Origin: Kalaharituber pfeilii
Lineage: Eukaryota; Ascomycota; Pezizomycetes; Pezizales; Pezizaceae
Direction of reading: 5' to 3'
Assembly (NCBI GenBank): GCA_015179045.1
Contig: WHUZ01000076.1
Span: 186,001-250,000 of the forward strand
DNA length: 64,000 bases
In this document: positions 22,290 through 33,078 of the stretch, in pieces
Position numbering within the stretch: the stretch's first letter is position 1
How the letters are laid out: every line of letters starts with the position of its first letter
The notes under the pieces: model-generated
Seen by the model: the letters and a program-made list of their open reading frames with translations, nothing else
The model's database searches: none
What the model was told of the DNA's origin: nothing
Position numbers and translations under genes: made by a program

Positions 22290-22540
22290 CGAATCTGAAT
22301 GCGAGGATCCCCTGCCTGGAATATTATCAACTCTAAATCTTCTAGCAGAAAAGTTTGTTCAGCTGAAGAAGAAAGTCGTCCTAGTAGAAGAGGAAGTTGA
22401 ATTACTGAATGTGAAGCTTGAACTAGAAAGTAAACTTGAGTAGGTAACTATGAGGATCGATAAGTTAGAAGGAAAACTGGATAGGCTAGAGAGAAGAATG
22501 AAGGGGTTGAGACGGTATTGTATGGCTTCAGGGGAGGATT
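22290..22540 (+). pseudogene. Coiled-coil coding relic
   Basis: The plus frame reads GILSTLNLLAEKFVQLKKKV, VLVEEEVELLNVKLELESKL, stop, then MRIDKLEGKLDRLERRMKGL. Heptad-like Leu/Lys/Glu spacing suggests a coiled coil interrupted by one TAG. I do not recognise the parent protein, and no start or intron structure is clear. Confidence 0.4.
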
Positions 22541-25059
22541 GACAACTGATCCAAGCGGTATAGGGTTTCCAAACGCATCGACTGATAATCCAGCCTATAA
22601 GTACACCCTTTCCACTTCAGAAAATTCTCTCAGGAGTATTACAAGCATTGCGAAATTTATCCAAAGAACGGAAAATTGTGCTCGCTTGTACAGTTATACA
22701 GTTACACTATAGCATGGCTTTATGTTCGCCTGTCGGAATTTTAGCCCAGACCCCGCAGCCAAGCAGGAGAACTCGCACTTTTTGTCGAGTTGTAACGTAA
22801 GAACCACATCGTCCCAGGATGGAGTCTTTGTTTTTGAGGTTTGTTGAAATTGTCATGCACCAAAAGGAAAGAACACTGTAAAGCTGACAAATCATAGCTT
22901 GTTATTGTGTTGTTGAACGACCTTCTTTTCAAAATGTCTTGCCTGCTTATCTCCCAGTCATGCTCCTTCACAACATCTTGCTCGGATTATACTCTTACAA
23001 ACGACGACAGATCCTCCGAGGCCTATAGTGGATGATGTCGGTTTTTCATTTCTAATTGAGAGGTTTGAAGATGGATGCTTCGCTTTTTGCTTATCTGTTT
23101 GCTTTATCGTTGAAATTTTGTTCCGTTTTTTCTTTATCGTGTAGTGGAAAATTTCTCAATAAGACTATTTAAAGAAGGGGCGAGCGGGAATAGCCGAAAG
23201 TTGCTAATGAAACACAAAGAGACGTATGATTTGTCCAACAGAGGGCCATAGCTGACCAAGTATGGCGAAGGATAGAAATTTTAATAAGGTATGTAGTGTA
23301 TTAATTCGAGTTACATTAAATGATCATGATGTTAACAAGCTTTAGACATGTTGCAATATACCTTGAATTGGGATGCTAAAAGAAGCTGTGAAAAAATCGA
23401 GGGATAACGCAGGATATGGCAAGACTGAATTCCTTGATAATCTCACTAATGCATGGCGAGGCTTCCAGAGCCATACACATATAGAAAATACATAACACGA
23501 AGTTGCATCCAAAAGCATGGACCCATGGACCGCAATAGCTAAGCATTCGGTCTGCCATGTATGGAGGAAACACGGTCCGCATTGTATGCCTAGACTCAAT
23601 CATGGTCCCCACGGACATCCGATAAGATTGACCATCATGTCTGACCGGTGATTGCATGTCACTCCGGACATTGTCGCAGATCTCTCGGACTGCCAGGGCG
23701 TGATCCATATGCGTTAGCTAGTCATGGTTTCCAACAGGCAGTATCCATAGCAGGTTTATGCACAAGCAAGGATCTTAATGCAAGGTTCTGGGTGAGAAGC
23801 GCTTTGCTACAACTGTTTTCATTGAAAATGCGGCAAGTAAAGGATTCTTACAGTACGAGGGGCTCGGTATACGACATTGCCGACGGAATGTCGATATCGA
23901 TAGCTCATCTACGTCGTTCATGCTATGAACTGAAAGTGGAAATAGGAAGATGACAAAGCGCACCGCTAGAGGAGCGGATCTGTGATTGTGGGGAAGGAAT
24001 AGAAATAGGGTTATATGCAGCATTGGAATTTAAGAGATGGGCACGAATCACAAGATACGCTGTTTGAAATGAGTGAGAGAGTAACCAGGTATAGAAAGGT
24101 CGAAGACGAAGAAATCCAGTGGAAAGATGATTTTATGTAAAGAATATGAATGGCAGAGCGTCAGCACTCTAAAAAGAAGTGGGTTTGATGCGATCCAAAA
24201 TGCTCCAGGCTCAGCTACCGGCATAATTATATCCAACTTTCGGAGTGAAAACCAGCATATCTCCTATACATGCTATTTTAGGTTTGCAAAAAGCAGAAAT
24301 TTTGTTTTCCTTTTATTTATCCAGTCATGTTATTTAAGCTCGTTCCTCTTGTACTGTCCTTATACTTTTGCTAAGCTCTCAAAAAACTTGGATGGAACTT
24401 CGCTTCGAAAAATCTACGGTACTGCCGCCGCCTCTTGTTTTAGTGTTTTAATTTTTTAATATCATAATCCGCATTCCATCCCCAGTGGCTAGTATATATG
24501 AACGAGCCGAAGCTTAATACAAAACCATTCCGGCGAGGTGGGTATTTGGAGAAACAATATGCAACAAATAATGGACTTGATCACAACAATATAGGACAGA
24601 ATTTTATTGTATGTAATTCTGATCCAATACAAAAGGATACTGTATTTCACCGCCAAGCGAACCATACCGCCAAATGAACTGCTTTTCGCACCAACACAGG
24701 CCGACCGATAGAGCATATATCCCCACCAGCGCAACAGAATTCTCGATTCGATTCACAAGAATGCTAAATTAGGTAACGTAGTTCATGCTGAGCATATTTG
24801 CTTTTGTCAAGAACACAGCCTTTTTGTGGGGATTAGGTGTCATTGCATTTGACGTACATTTGTTTATATGAGAGTCTCACACCAAACGCTTACAGGCCCT
24901 ACGCACAATTGTAATTTCACTCCATAAGATCACCAACAATGGCCTTGAAATTGTAATCGTAGAACCTTATCTATGAGTAGCATGATATGCAATACTTTTC
25001 TGTATTCAAATTGAGGAATCGTATCGTTAGTGTGACAATACTTGAGCCCAGTAGCTGTT
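22541..25059. other. Gene-poor AT-rich stretch
   Basis: The best open frame is minus strand 23376-23708 (MDHALAVREICDNVRSDMQS), plausible in composition but without a recognisable domain, splice context or neighbour support. Nothing else stands out. Confidence 0.35.
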
Positions 25060-25372
25060 CATATAAAAATTGTTTAAATATGCTGTCTTAGCTTACTATA
25101 CTAGTAATCTATTATCTTTAGAGAGAGGTTCTTAAAAAAGAGGGAGTAGTAGCTAACATAATAAGATAGGGCTAGTATATAAAGGAGTAGTATAATAGTA
25201 TAGGTATAAGGAGCTCTACTATACTGGACCTAGGGACTAGGTATTATAGCTAAGGAGTATATATATGATGGACTAAAAGAGCAGCTATTTAGCTCAATAA
25301 GAGGCAGCTATTTAATATATAGTATGTAATAGAATAGAGTAGTTTATAAAGATATTAAATATCATCTTCCTT
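25060..25372. other. CpG-free, TpA-rich patch (RIP-like)
   Basis: By eye I find no CG dinucleotide over about 300 bp, while TA steps are very frequent (TATACTAGTAATCTATTA, AGTATATAAAGGAGTAG). This matches the outcome of repeat-induced point mutation in ascomycetes (established), but the parent repeat is not identifiable. Confidence 0.45.
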
Positions 25373-26014
25373 AAAAAAAAAATCTTTTATATACCCAACG
25401 TTCCGCTACCCCATATGCATAATATATATTTATTTAGACATATGGACAAGGTTTCGGTATATTATTATAAGACATAAATTTTTCTTTTTTTTTTATATAT
25501 ATAACTTAACGTCGCCTATCGCTATTCGCTCTGGCAGGGCATATGACAAGTTAGATATTGTAAAATCTCTTCACAACCCCTTCAGTATCATTCTCCATTT
25601 TTACACTTATACACAATGAGAGTACCAGATTTAATTGTCCTCATTAATATCCAATTTATTGCAGGTCCTGAACCCAGAATTATACTGCGCAACAAATGTA
25701 TGCCAAGAAGTATGCGAAAAATGTGCATAGGCTTAATTCTTTCAGGACCAAAGTATGTGGGTGATTAAAGGTGTCTGATACAAAGAATAGCCTTTGGTTT
25801 AATCTTCTTAGTGATGTTCAGGAAAACCGTTTTGTGGTGATAGAGATGTTCCTGTCGGGTGGTCTGTCCTGCTGGGAAAAGTGGTTGTTGTTCGCTTAGT
25901 GGTAAAATACGGTACATGCGGCGCGTGGCCTGGTGCTTACCGCAGTATGGGCCAGAAGGGAAAAAAATGTAAAAGCAAAGGAAGAATGAAAGTCAAGCGT
26001 AAAGCATGAAAGTT
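25373..26014. other. Gene-free stretch with diverged tail B
   Basis: Near 25486-25545 a poly-T run is followed by TATCGCTATTCGCTCTGGCA and GGGC, a diverged minus-strand tail B. No gene is visible. A T-rich segment precedes it. Confidence 0.4.
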
Positions 26015-26025
26015 AAAACCTGAAA

Positions 26026-26094
26026 CATTCCCTGCCATAGGCTCGTAGTCTTTATGCGGGGTTACGTGACATAAAAAAAAAAAAAAAAAAAAAG
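26026..26094 (+). mobile_element. Solo tail-B insertion
   Basis: The insert holds only a diverged tail B (CCCTGCCATAGGCTCGTAG, TGCGGGGTTACGTGACAT) and poly-A, between copies of AAAACCTGAAA (26015-26025 and 26095-26105). Confidence 0.8.
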
Positions 26095-26443
26095 AAAACC
26101 TGAAAAGACAATGCTACTATACTCCTTACTTCGCCCATGCTAACACCTCTGCCAACGCTCTCCTTACTGTCGCGCTTCAGTGTAGTCTCGGCAACCAACC
26201 CTAACCCACTTGTGTAGAAAGATTATCAACTTATGCTGCTATTTTGACTCGGCTTGTTTATTTGTTTTATCATATTTATTGTATTTTATTCTCTCCTATG
26301 CACCTAATGTAGTCATAGCCCCAGGGTGATATACAAGTATATGAGAAAATAGACTCTAGCTTCAGTGTTGCAAGTGCCTAAAAGGGAAGTAGAGATGCCA
26401 AGCACCCGTAATAAGTATGGTCTATTTTACGACAGAGCAAGTT

Positions 26444-26510
26444 TCTTTTTTTTTTTCCTTCTTTAATAATATCACGTAACCCCGCTCGCAGCTGTTCCCA
26501 TGGTAAGCAA
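26444..26510 (-). mobile_element. Solo tail-B insertion, minus strand
   Basis: Poly-T then TATCACGTAACCCCGCTCGC, AGCTGTTCCCATGG. AGCAAGTT flanks both sides (26436-26443 and 26513-26520); the match extends to 10 bp with one mismatch. Confidence 0.72.
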
Positions 26511-26520
26511 ACAGCAAGTT

Positions 26521-27376
26521 ACGCAATTCTTGTTCCACCGTCACGTTCTATATAAATTACTTATCACGTATTAACTAAACCGGCTGCGTGGCAAAATATA
26601 TAGCTATTTCCGCCTGGCCAAAGTCATCAATCATCTGAAACACTCTAACGCTGCAGAATATGATGTTAATATGAACCTTGCGAGTAGATTATCCGTTTGC
26701 TCTGCCATAGATAATTTGGCATCGCCGAGCCAGTACGTCAGTGGATGACCACATCACGCACCTCGACATCGTGCAGCGTACAGACTAATTGGTCTAGTTG
26801 CGCTACTCTCATATTTTTATATTTTTATATTTTTTTTTTGATCACATAGCCCCGCATACAGGATACGAGCCTATAGCAGGAAGCTATGTTCAGAGCGCCT
26901 GGACGCTTTATGACAAATTTACACACGCCAGGAGGTGGGCCACATGTTTGCAGCGTCTTACAAAGTTTACTCAAAAATCTCTCAGTTCTCACTTGCTGGA
27001 CCTACAGAATAGGAGAACCCTCCCTCTAGTTCCGTATGCTGTCTAATAACGCACCACCTGTGCCGATCCAATATCCCTGCCACGTCTCTCTAAAGTCGCC
27101 GGTTTGCACAATAAACAATAACCTATTTTACATTTTCCGAGCGCACATCTTTGATTGCAGAACGTGGACAACGCATATCCTTAACTTACCCACCGTTAGG
27201 ATCTTATTAGGTCACGTGACGAGCAATGATGGCATATAGTCCTCCAAAAGAGCTTCAAGGGGAGGATCCCCCCATCGCCCACAAAAGGCAGAGGCATTGT
27301 TGAAGCTTTCCTCGAACACGACACTGTACAGCATAAACCAAACAACTTTCTTCCGGACCCCGTTTCCTCCTCCACG
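26521..27376. other. Intergenic stretch upstream of the small gene
   Basis: Bases 26829-26880 (poly-T, GATCACATAGCCCCGCATAC) look like another diverged minus-strand tail B. The 5' flank of the gene at 27377 (27290-27376) is pyrimidine-rich with ACAACTTTCTTCCGG and may be its promoter/5' UTR. No other gene is seen. Confidence 0.4.
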
Positions 27377-27682
27377 ATGCCTGCTACAACCGCACAAACT
27401 CAGACGCAACCTACAGGTGCCCAGCAGGGCTCCACGAGCGCGACCTGCGATACCCAAACTCGCCAACGAGTGCAGAAGTGGTTGGACGGTATCGGTAATA
27501 AAATCTTGTTCTCCCTCTGCTGCTAAGTAGACTGACGTTCTGGGAAAACAGCCGAAAACCAATCTTCAGAAATCAAACCGGAAACCCCGCAACGTAGTCC
27601 GAACACAAAGCTACCGCCTCCGTCGGAACTTGATGAATACATAAAGCAGAGATACTTGGAGTGCAACACTACGGAGCGTTAA
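27377..27682 (+). CDS. Small uncharacterised protein, two exons
   Basis: Exon 1 is 27377-27488 (ATG in context CCACGATGC), the intron is 27489-27551 (63 bp, GTATCG donor, CTGAC branch at about 27530, ACAG acceptor) and exon 2 is 27552-27682, ending TAA. The spliced frame gives 80 residues: MPATTAQTQTQPTGAQQGST, SATCDTQTRQRVQKWLD, then a polar stretch and LPPPSELDEYIKQRYLECNT with TER at the end. The N-terminus is Thr/Gln-rich and the C-terminus looks like an amphipathic helix. I do not recognise the family. The intron with all signals and the in-frame junction make it more credible than its size suggests. It lies divergent from the tRNA. Confidence 0.6.
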
Positions 27683-28266
27683 GGCTGCCACAGTCGCACT
27701 GCAAGTTTGACACGTTAAAGCTGGACTAACTCATTTTTACATTCTCCTAACGGAGTTCCGCGAAGGAACAAGGTTACCAATTGTGAATCGGTTTGTTTAT
27801 ATTCAGTGCACTTGCAGTCTTAGATCATACGAATGGGGGAGACGGTGCCGTCTCGAGGGGCGTAATATAGTTGCAGTTTGATTAAGTGAAAGTACCATTT
27901 ATTTCTCTACTTCGAGGAAGCCAGAGGCGGCCGAGATTACAAGTTAGGATAATAAGATTATTTCGTAAGCATGTAAAGAATACTATAATTAGATACATTA
28001 CAACGGGGGAGTTCTTTAAGCAGGAAGACAACGGAGAGCAGTTGATAACTAGTCTCGTAACCAGGTTGATAACTACATTGGTTAAGGTTGTACCTTCGGG
28101 TGAAAAAACACTCCGAAGTAGATGTCCAACAAGTTCGTGAACCCTGAGCCCAGGCGGTGTATAGGTTGCACTACGAGACTGGCGACAGCACAACATTATT
28201 GATATGAGCTTACCCACCTGATAAAATGGTGGAGACAAAAGAAGGTAAAAAAAAACTTGACTTCAT
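27683..28266. other. Intergenic stretch
   Basis: No gene is supported. The left part (27700-27800) could hold the 3' UTR of the small gene. Short open frames on both strands at 27882-28238 mirror each other and look like chance. Confidence 0.4.
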
Positions 28267-28337
28267 TGCATCAGCGGGGAATCGAACCCCGGTCGAATCG
28301 ATGGCAACGATTCATCATACCACTGGACCACTGATGC
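28267..28337 (-). tRNA. tRNA-Gly (GCC)
   Basis: A 71-nt cloverleaf folds on the minus strand. The acceptor GCATCAG pairs with CTGATGC, with discriminator A. The D arm contains the A box TGGTCCAGTGGTA, the anticodon stem GAATC/GATTC holds loop TTGCCAT with anticodon GCC, and the T arm carries GGTTCGATTCC (B box). There is no intron, as is usual for this isoacceptor. T-rich sequence follows its 3' end (TTTTTTTT near 28250 on the minus strand), suitable as a Pol III terminator. A pogo element starts 89 bp upstream of its 5' end. Confidence 0.95.
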
Positions 28338-28426
28338 TTCAGTTATTGTTCTCTTTTAATAAAAGATTTTTGGACCCTGTTGTACTCGGGGCGCGGCAAG
28401 CTGTGGAATTACGCAGCGCCAAGGTA

Positions 28427-30647
28427 CTGTAGATGACTGGCTTACTAACCACGACGTGCTTACTAACCACTGAAAATCGGCATGGTTCCGGTTCACTTTT
28501 CGTACAATTATCTACATAAATATCACTCTATACCCATGCAAATACCTATGCTTCTTAATTTCCTGCAACTATATCCACACTGCTTTTATTTTTCGGCCTC
28601 TTCGCTGTTTTTCTGCTTGGCTTACCGCTGGCTAACTCTGTGTTGGTGATAGGTGCGGATGCGGACCCAGGTTTCTCGGCACCATCGATGCGAGGGGGTA
28701 TTTTCAACACAACCACAAGGAAGCGAGGCTCAGAAGGCTTAGAAGATGAAGCTGGTAGCTATTAAAATTAGTAGAGATTTATTAATTAAAGAGATGTGGA
28801 AAAATACTTCTGAGTTCCTAGTGGTTGTTTCACCTGAATCCGGCACATCAACCACTGGAGAGTTATCTAAAGAAATACCTGCTAGCCGGAGCCGGAGGAG
28901 TTCTGCACCTGTGATTGCTCTTGCAGTGGTAATAACCTTTCGTCCCTTATTGTTTTTTTCCTTTGATCGCCTATCCAATGCTATCTCCAAGTCACGAGTA
29001 CGTTCCTTGTCCAGAATACTATGAGTGAGAGACTGCTCAGCCGCAGAGCTGAGCTTTTGGATTAGAAGTGGTATTTCTGGTGCTGCTGGGTTTTCTTTAT
29101 GAAGATGAAGAGCATAAAGAGTGGTTTGTCGGACTGCGCGAGAATTGGATGGGGTAGGAGGTATAGTCTTCCGGGGATTAGAAAGCATAAATTTTGGACT
29201 ATGGACTGTCACAGCTCTGAGTGGGTTACTCCTGTTTGTAGGTTGCGGAAGCTTGCTTAAGACTACTCGATAGTTGATTGGCCATATACCACTGCTGGCA
29301 AATGCTGACTTGATATTTTTGGGAGTATAAGTAAGTTGACGAGCTTCTCGAAGAATGCTATACAGTGTCAGCTATTGATTCTAATTTAAATCAACCTTGA
29401 GGCTAGTCCAACATACGGTAGAAAGTTTCTCTTGCTAATAGCTTCACGTCCAGTTCGCATAGCCTGTTCTACACCACGAGCGTAACAATGCTGAAGGGGT
29501 CCAAAGAGTCCAACGTCTAATGGCTGCAAGAGATGTGTAGTATGAGGTGGGAGGCAAAATACAATGATATCATGCTGTATACAATAATGCAGAAAGTTCC
29601 AACTAAAGTGAGAGTTGTGACCATCAACGATAAGAAGTCGATATTGACGTGGAAGTGTTCGGAAAGAGGTGTGCGGTTCAAAACATAACCGAAGATAGTC
29701 TGCACTCAGGATTTGATTCGTCCACCCTTTATCTGAATATGCGAAAACAGTATCCGAATCTTTTTCATTCAGATACTCATACCATGCATCTTGATGTGAT
29801 TTTCCCTTATAAATAATCATGGGTGGTAGTAAAAATCCATCTGCAGCAACCGTTTCTAGTAATGTAATAATCTCACGATTTCCGTCTTTCATCATAGGTG
29901 GACTTTTCCTCCCTCGCCTACAAATAACCTTCACTCGGGGTGACTTTCCCATCAATAAGCCCTTTTCATCCATATTATAGATATATTGTGGTGAAAGTTG
30001 GTAATCATCAATGACTTTCTGTAGCTTTCGAAGGGCATCCTTAATAACCATAGGATAGGAGGATAAAATCCGTTGTTTTTTGACTTGAGAACTGAACTTA
30101 GTAGTCAATTCGGGATTTCGGTCTAGAAATCGTGAAATCAAATGTTTTCCCGGATTTTTGTCACATTCTCGAGCTCGAAGAATTGTTCGTGCCATTTCTC
30201 GTACCATATCTACCCGAAGCGGTAATCCCTGATTATCTAACCGTATACACCACTCCTTAATTACTTTCTCCTCTGCTGGTGTTAATAGCTGTATATCCTC
30301 ATTCGCTTGTCTTCGACTTTTTGCACCACCATTGATTCTTGCTCTTAATGTTGGATATGGTATCCCATAGTTATCTGCAGCAGCTCTAATACTCTCTTCC
30401 TGTCCTAGGCGGTAGGCTTGTATTGCTTTTGCAATACTACATTCTCGCTGATCATCTTTCTGACGTTGTTTGATTCTACCCATGATTGACTGCTGGTGAT
30501 AGAGAAGTCGGAGTTTTGCCAGAATTCTATATTATTCTTCATCTACGGTTTCTAATGCACTGGTTAACCCCTCTCATGATCTCTCAGAAAAAGCAATTTT
30601 TGATTGGTTCGTTAGCATGTCTTGGTTCGTTAGTGCGTCACCTACAG
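28427..30647 (-). mobile_element. Pogo/Fot1-type DNA transposon, near complete
   Basis: The 2.2-kb element has TA on both sides (28425-28426 and 30648-30649) and inverted ends CTGTAGRTGAC followed by related repeats of ACTAACCACGAC and TGCTTACTAACCA. Each end carries the ACTAAC-type motif twice, suggesting two transposase binding sites per end. It carries one transposase gene on the minus strand with a frameshift. Confidence 0.88.
28739..30483 (-). pseudogene. Pogo/Fot1-type transposase, one frameshift
   Basis: The start MGRIKQRQKDDQRECSIAKA leads a psq-type helix-turn-helix (AIQAYRLGQEESIRAAADNY, GIPYPTLRARINGG), then a CENP-B-like HTH (LTPAEEKVIKEWCIRLDNQG, KHLISRFLDRNPEL) and DDE_1 core with three catalytic Asp: YIYNMDEKGLLMG, RLLIVDGHNSHFSWNF, THLLQPLDVGLFGPLQHCY. 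The frame ends at 29386 (ASRLI-stop); the next frame resumes TLYSILREARQLTYTPKNIK, IWPINYRVVLSKLPQ and runs to 28739. So one frameshift near 29385 separates core from C-terminal tail. Fot1-like proteins are usually about 500-560 residues, which the sum fits. Confidence 0.88.
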
Positions 30648-30649
30648 TA

Positions 30650-31092
30650 CTCACGTGGATTCGGTACTTCTGTTGCTATAGGGCCTATGGGGCCAAGGAC
30701 GAAAAGTCTGTGGAAGGAGCGATACCGGGCTCTCATGATCTACTGTTTATTTTCTGTTGCAACCGCTCCATACGTGAGTCTGCTGCCAGCAGTCAATGTT
30801 ACTTGGATATTGGAATAAGTTGTGAGTGCGAAAGATTTTGTCTATATTCTTTATGCTAATTAAAATCTTCTTCACCTTGCATATGAAGTACTGATATGAA
30901 TGTATTAGCCTTGAGCACTAAAAATAGTATAATACGTATCTATATGAGTACCTTCATAACTTGTCCCAATTCTAGATGCTTAAGAGAGATTAATGTTGGA
31001 AAGATTGTATATACAGAACTCCTCTATTGTTAAAATACTTCACATATATAAGCCTGAGTATCACTATGTTTGATGCTTAAGGCTTACTATAA
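30650..31092. other. Gene-free AT-rich stretch
   Basis: I see no gene, tRNA or clear repeat between the pogo element and the inverted-repeat element. Confidence 0.45.
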
Positions 31093-31938
31093 TTCACCAC
31101 AACCCGACGTGCACCATGTCCTGACGCACGTTTTACACCAAAACTGACCGCGCGCGACAACATATATCTCAACCACCAGAATAGAATTTTGTATGCAACT
31201 TGTAGAGCAGTTAAATTAAGGACTATTCTTCATATTCCACACCTTAGCTTCTTCAAATATGTTGCTTTGAAGGGATTGATGATTCATGAAATTCTTACCA
31301 TAAATTGACATAGGCTTGGCATATATTTTTCGCTGTGATATCACTAGTATTGAATTCCACTTATCATACCTAACGTAAATTTGATAAAAGCAGTAGGACA
31401 GTTGAATATCAATATTTTATCTTATTCAAAGATGTGAGAAGCACACCAAGAAACTTCTCAAGAATTGGTGGAGTTATTCACAAAACTCATATTCTCATAG
31501 AAATTGAATGCAATAATTGTATAGGCCGGAAAGTACTGGAAATGGGGATTTGAGGTATGAACTAGGCAATAAACAACATTAAGCTAATAAAAGCACTAAT
31601 TATCAAGAGACCTATTAGGAAGGCTCTTTAGCCAGAATTCTTTAACCATTATGGCGAGTGTTGAAGGGAGGTAGTGCATTCCACCCTCCAGTGCACTTTG
31701 TATGGGAATTCCATATAAATGCATGCCAAGGCATGAATGAAAAACTCATGGTGCCATTAATCGACCACCATGCTTTTTCAGTGCAAATAGAGGTATTAAA
31801 GGTGAAGAATAACCCTTTATTTATTCCCGATATGTGCATACAAAATTCTATCCTGGTGGTTGAGATATATGTTGTCGCGCATGCGCAGTTTTGGTGTAAA
31901 ACGTGCGTCGGGACATGGTGTACGTCGCTTTGTGGTGA
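31093..31938. repeat. Long-TIR non-autonomous element
   Basis: About 105 bp at the left (TTCACCACAACCCGACGTGC onward to TTTTGTATGCAACTT) reappear inverted at the right (to TACGTCGCTTTGTGGTGAA) with roughly one mismatch in ten; weaker similarity extends to about 150 bp. The 550-bp middle is AT-rich without a supported ORF. This is the form of a fold-back or MITE-like DNA element. No clear target duplication. Confidence 0.75.
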
Positions 31939-32332
31939 AAGACAGTGGTGTAGCAGCAAGGATTTCACGGGCAAGTAGGAGTGAGGCGGACATTGTCGTT
32001 AATTTGAAAACACGTGCGTGTGAAGCGAGCTGATGTGACGCGAGGCAATGCGGGGTGAGACGATATGAGGTGAGGTGAGGAGATGTGAGGTGACGCAGTA
32101 GGCGGCGAGAATGTGTGAGCTAAAGCAATACCAGTGGGTAGAGGCGACGCAGTATGAGAAGTATTGATCAGATTTTTTTTTTTTTTTTTTTCCAACGGTC
32201 TCAATCTATCGTTGCATGGATCTGAGCATGCGTTGTACGTACTACTAGATTGGAGGTCACTTTAAATACATATATAGCTAGCGTCGCTTACCCCTACCTG
32301 CATCCAGTCGGAAAAAGCTGACTGCCCAGAGA
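31939..32332. other. Purine-rich GTGAGG repeats and a poly-T run
   Basis: Bases 32020-32110 are rich in GATGTGAGG/GAGGTGAGG steps. A 19-bp T-run at 32171-32189 has no recognisable tail next to it. No gene. Confidence 0.4.
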
Positions 32333-32344
32333 CATTTCGGCTTT

Positions 32345-32680
32345 TTTTTTTTATTTTTTTTTATATCATTACTCGCATGCCGCCCTCTGGGCTATGGCGA
32401 GGTGCTAAATACATGAAATTGAATATATAAGGAAAAGTGAAGAAAATGAAGACTGCTCTGTTTCCTATCTCCCTGCCCAATCCATTAGTTCCCACAGCTT
32501 GTCTCTGTCTTCGTCCTTGTCTGTCTTTGGGTGGCGGAGGTCGTCAATGCCTCGGGGGCATTTCTGTTTCCACACCCGGCAGTTTGTCAATATGTGTTGT
32601 GTTGTCTCGGCTTCCTCGCCGCACCATCGGCAATCTGGGCTGTCTGCTGTCCCCATCCTGTGTTTCCACGCCCGGAGGCC
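32345..32680 (-). mobile_element. 5'-truncated LINE 3' end, tail A
   Basis: Flanked by CATTTCGGCTTT (32333-32344 and 32681-32692). Minus-strand coding 32683-32465 is open: LRAWKHRMGTADSPD, CCHC CRWCGEEAETTQHILTNC, RVWKQKCPRGIDDLRHPKTD, ending MDWAGR-stop, followed by 3' UTR, tail A and poly-A. Confidence 0.92.
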
Positions 32681-32692
32681 CATTTCGGCTTT

Positions 32693-33078
32693 GTCTCGTG
32701 ATGCTGATGCACGTTAGCGCTTGATGCAGACGCATAAAGGCATTTGATCATTATATACGTTGCGAGGTCATATACATTACTCATACAGGACAAAGGAAAA
32801 CATAAGGATACAACAGAAACATGAACCTAAAGTCGAACATAAAGTCGAACATAAAGTTACACCACAAGTCCCAACCGTCCAAGCACATTGCATGTCCAAA
32901 TCTTTATTCATATTCCAATGACCCCCTTCGTACCATCCCAACCAGCGATTCTCATGTACGCGTAGTTGCCCTGATCCAACTCTTAGACCCATCAATAAAC
33001 CCTTCCCTGGCCTCTTTATTCCTTCTCATTCCCTACCCATCTGCAGAATTCACTGTAGTCCCTCCTTCCCAGCCCCAG
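32693..33078. other. Intergenic stretch
   Basis: This is the 3' side of the Ser-rich gene. A short direct repeat AAAGTCGAACATAAAGT occurs at 32829-32857. No gene is visible. Confidence 0.4.

Noticed and set aside
23376..23708. 110-residue minus-strand ORF as a gene
   Set aside because: Composition is plausible but no family, intron or promoter context was seen, so it is only mentioned in the gap entry.
28226..28432. 68-residue ORF across the tRNA
   Set aside because: It is an open frame on the strand opposite to tRNA-Gly and starts in unrelated flank.
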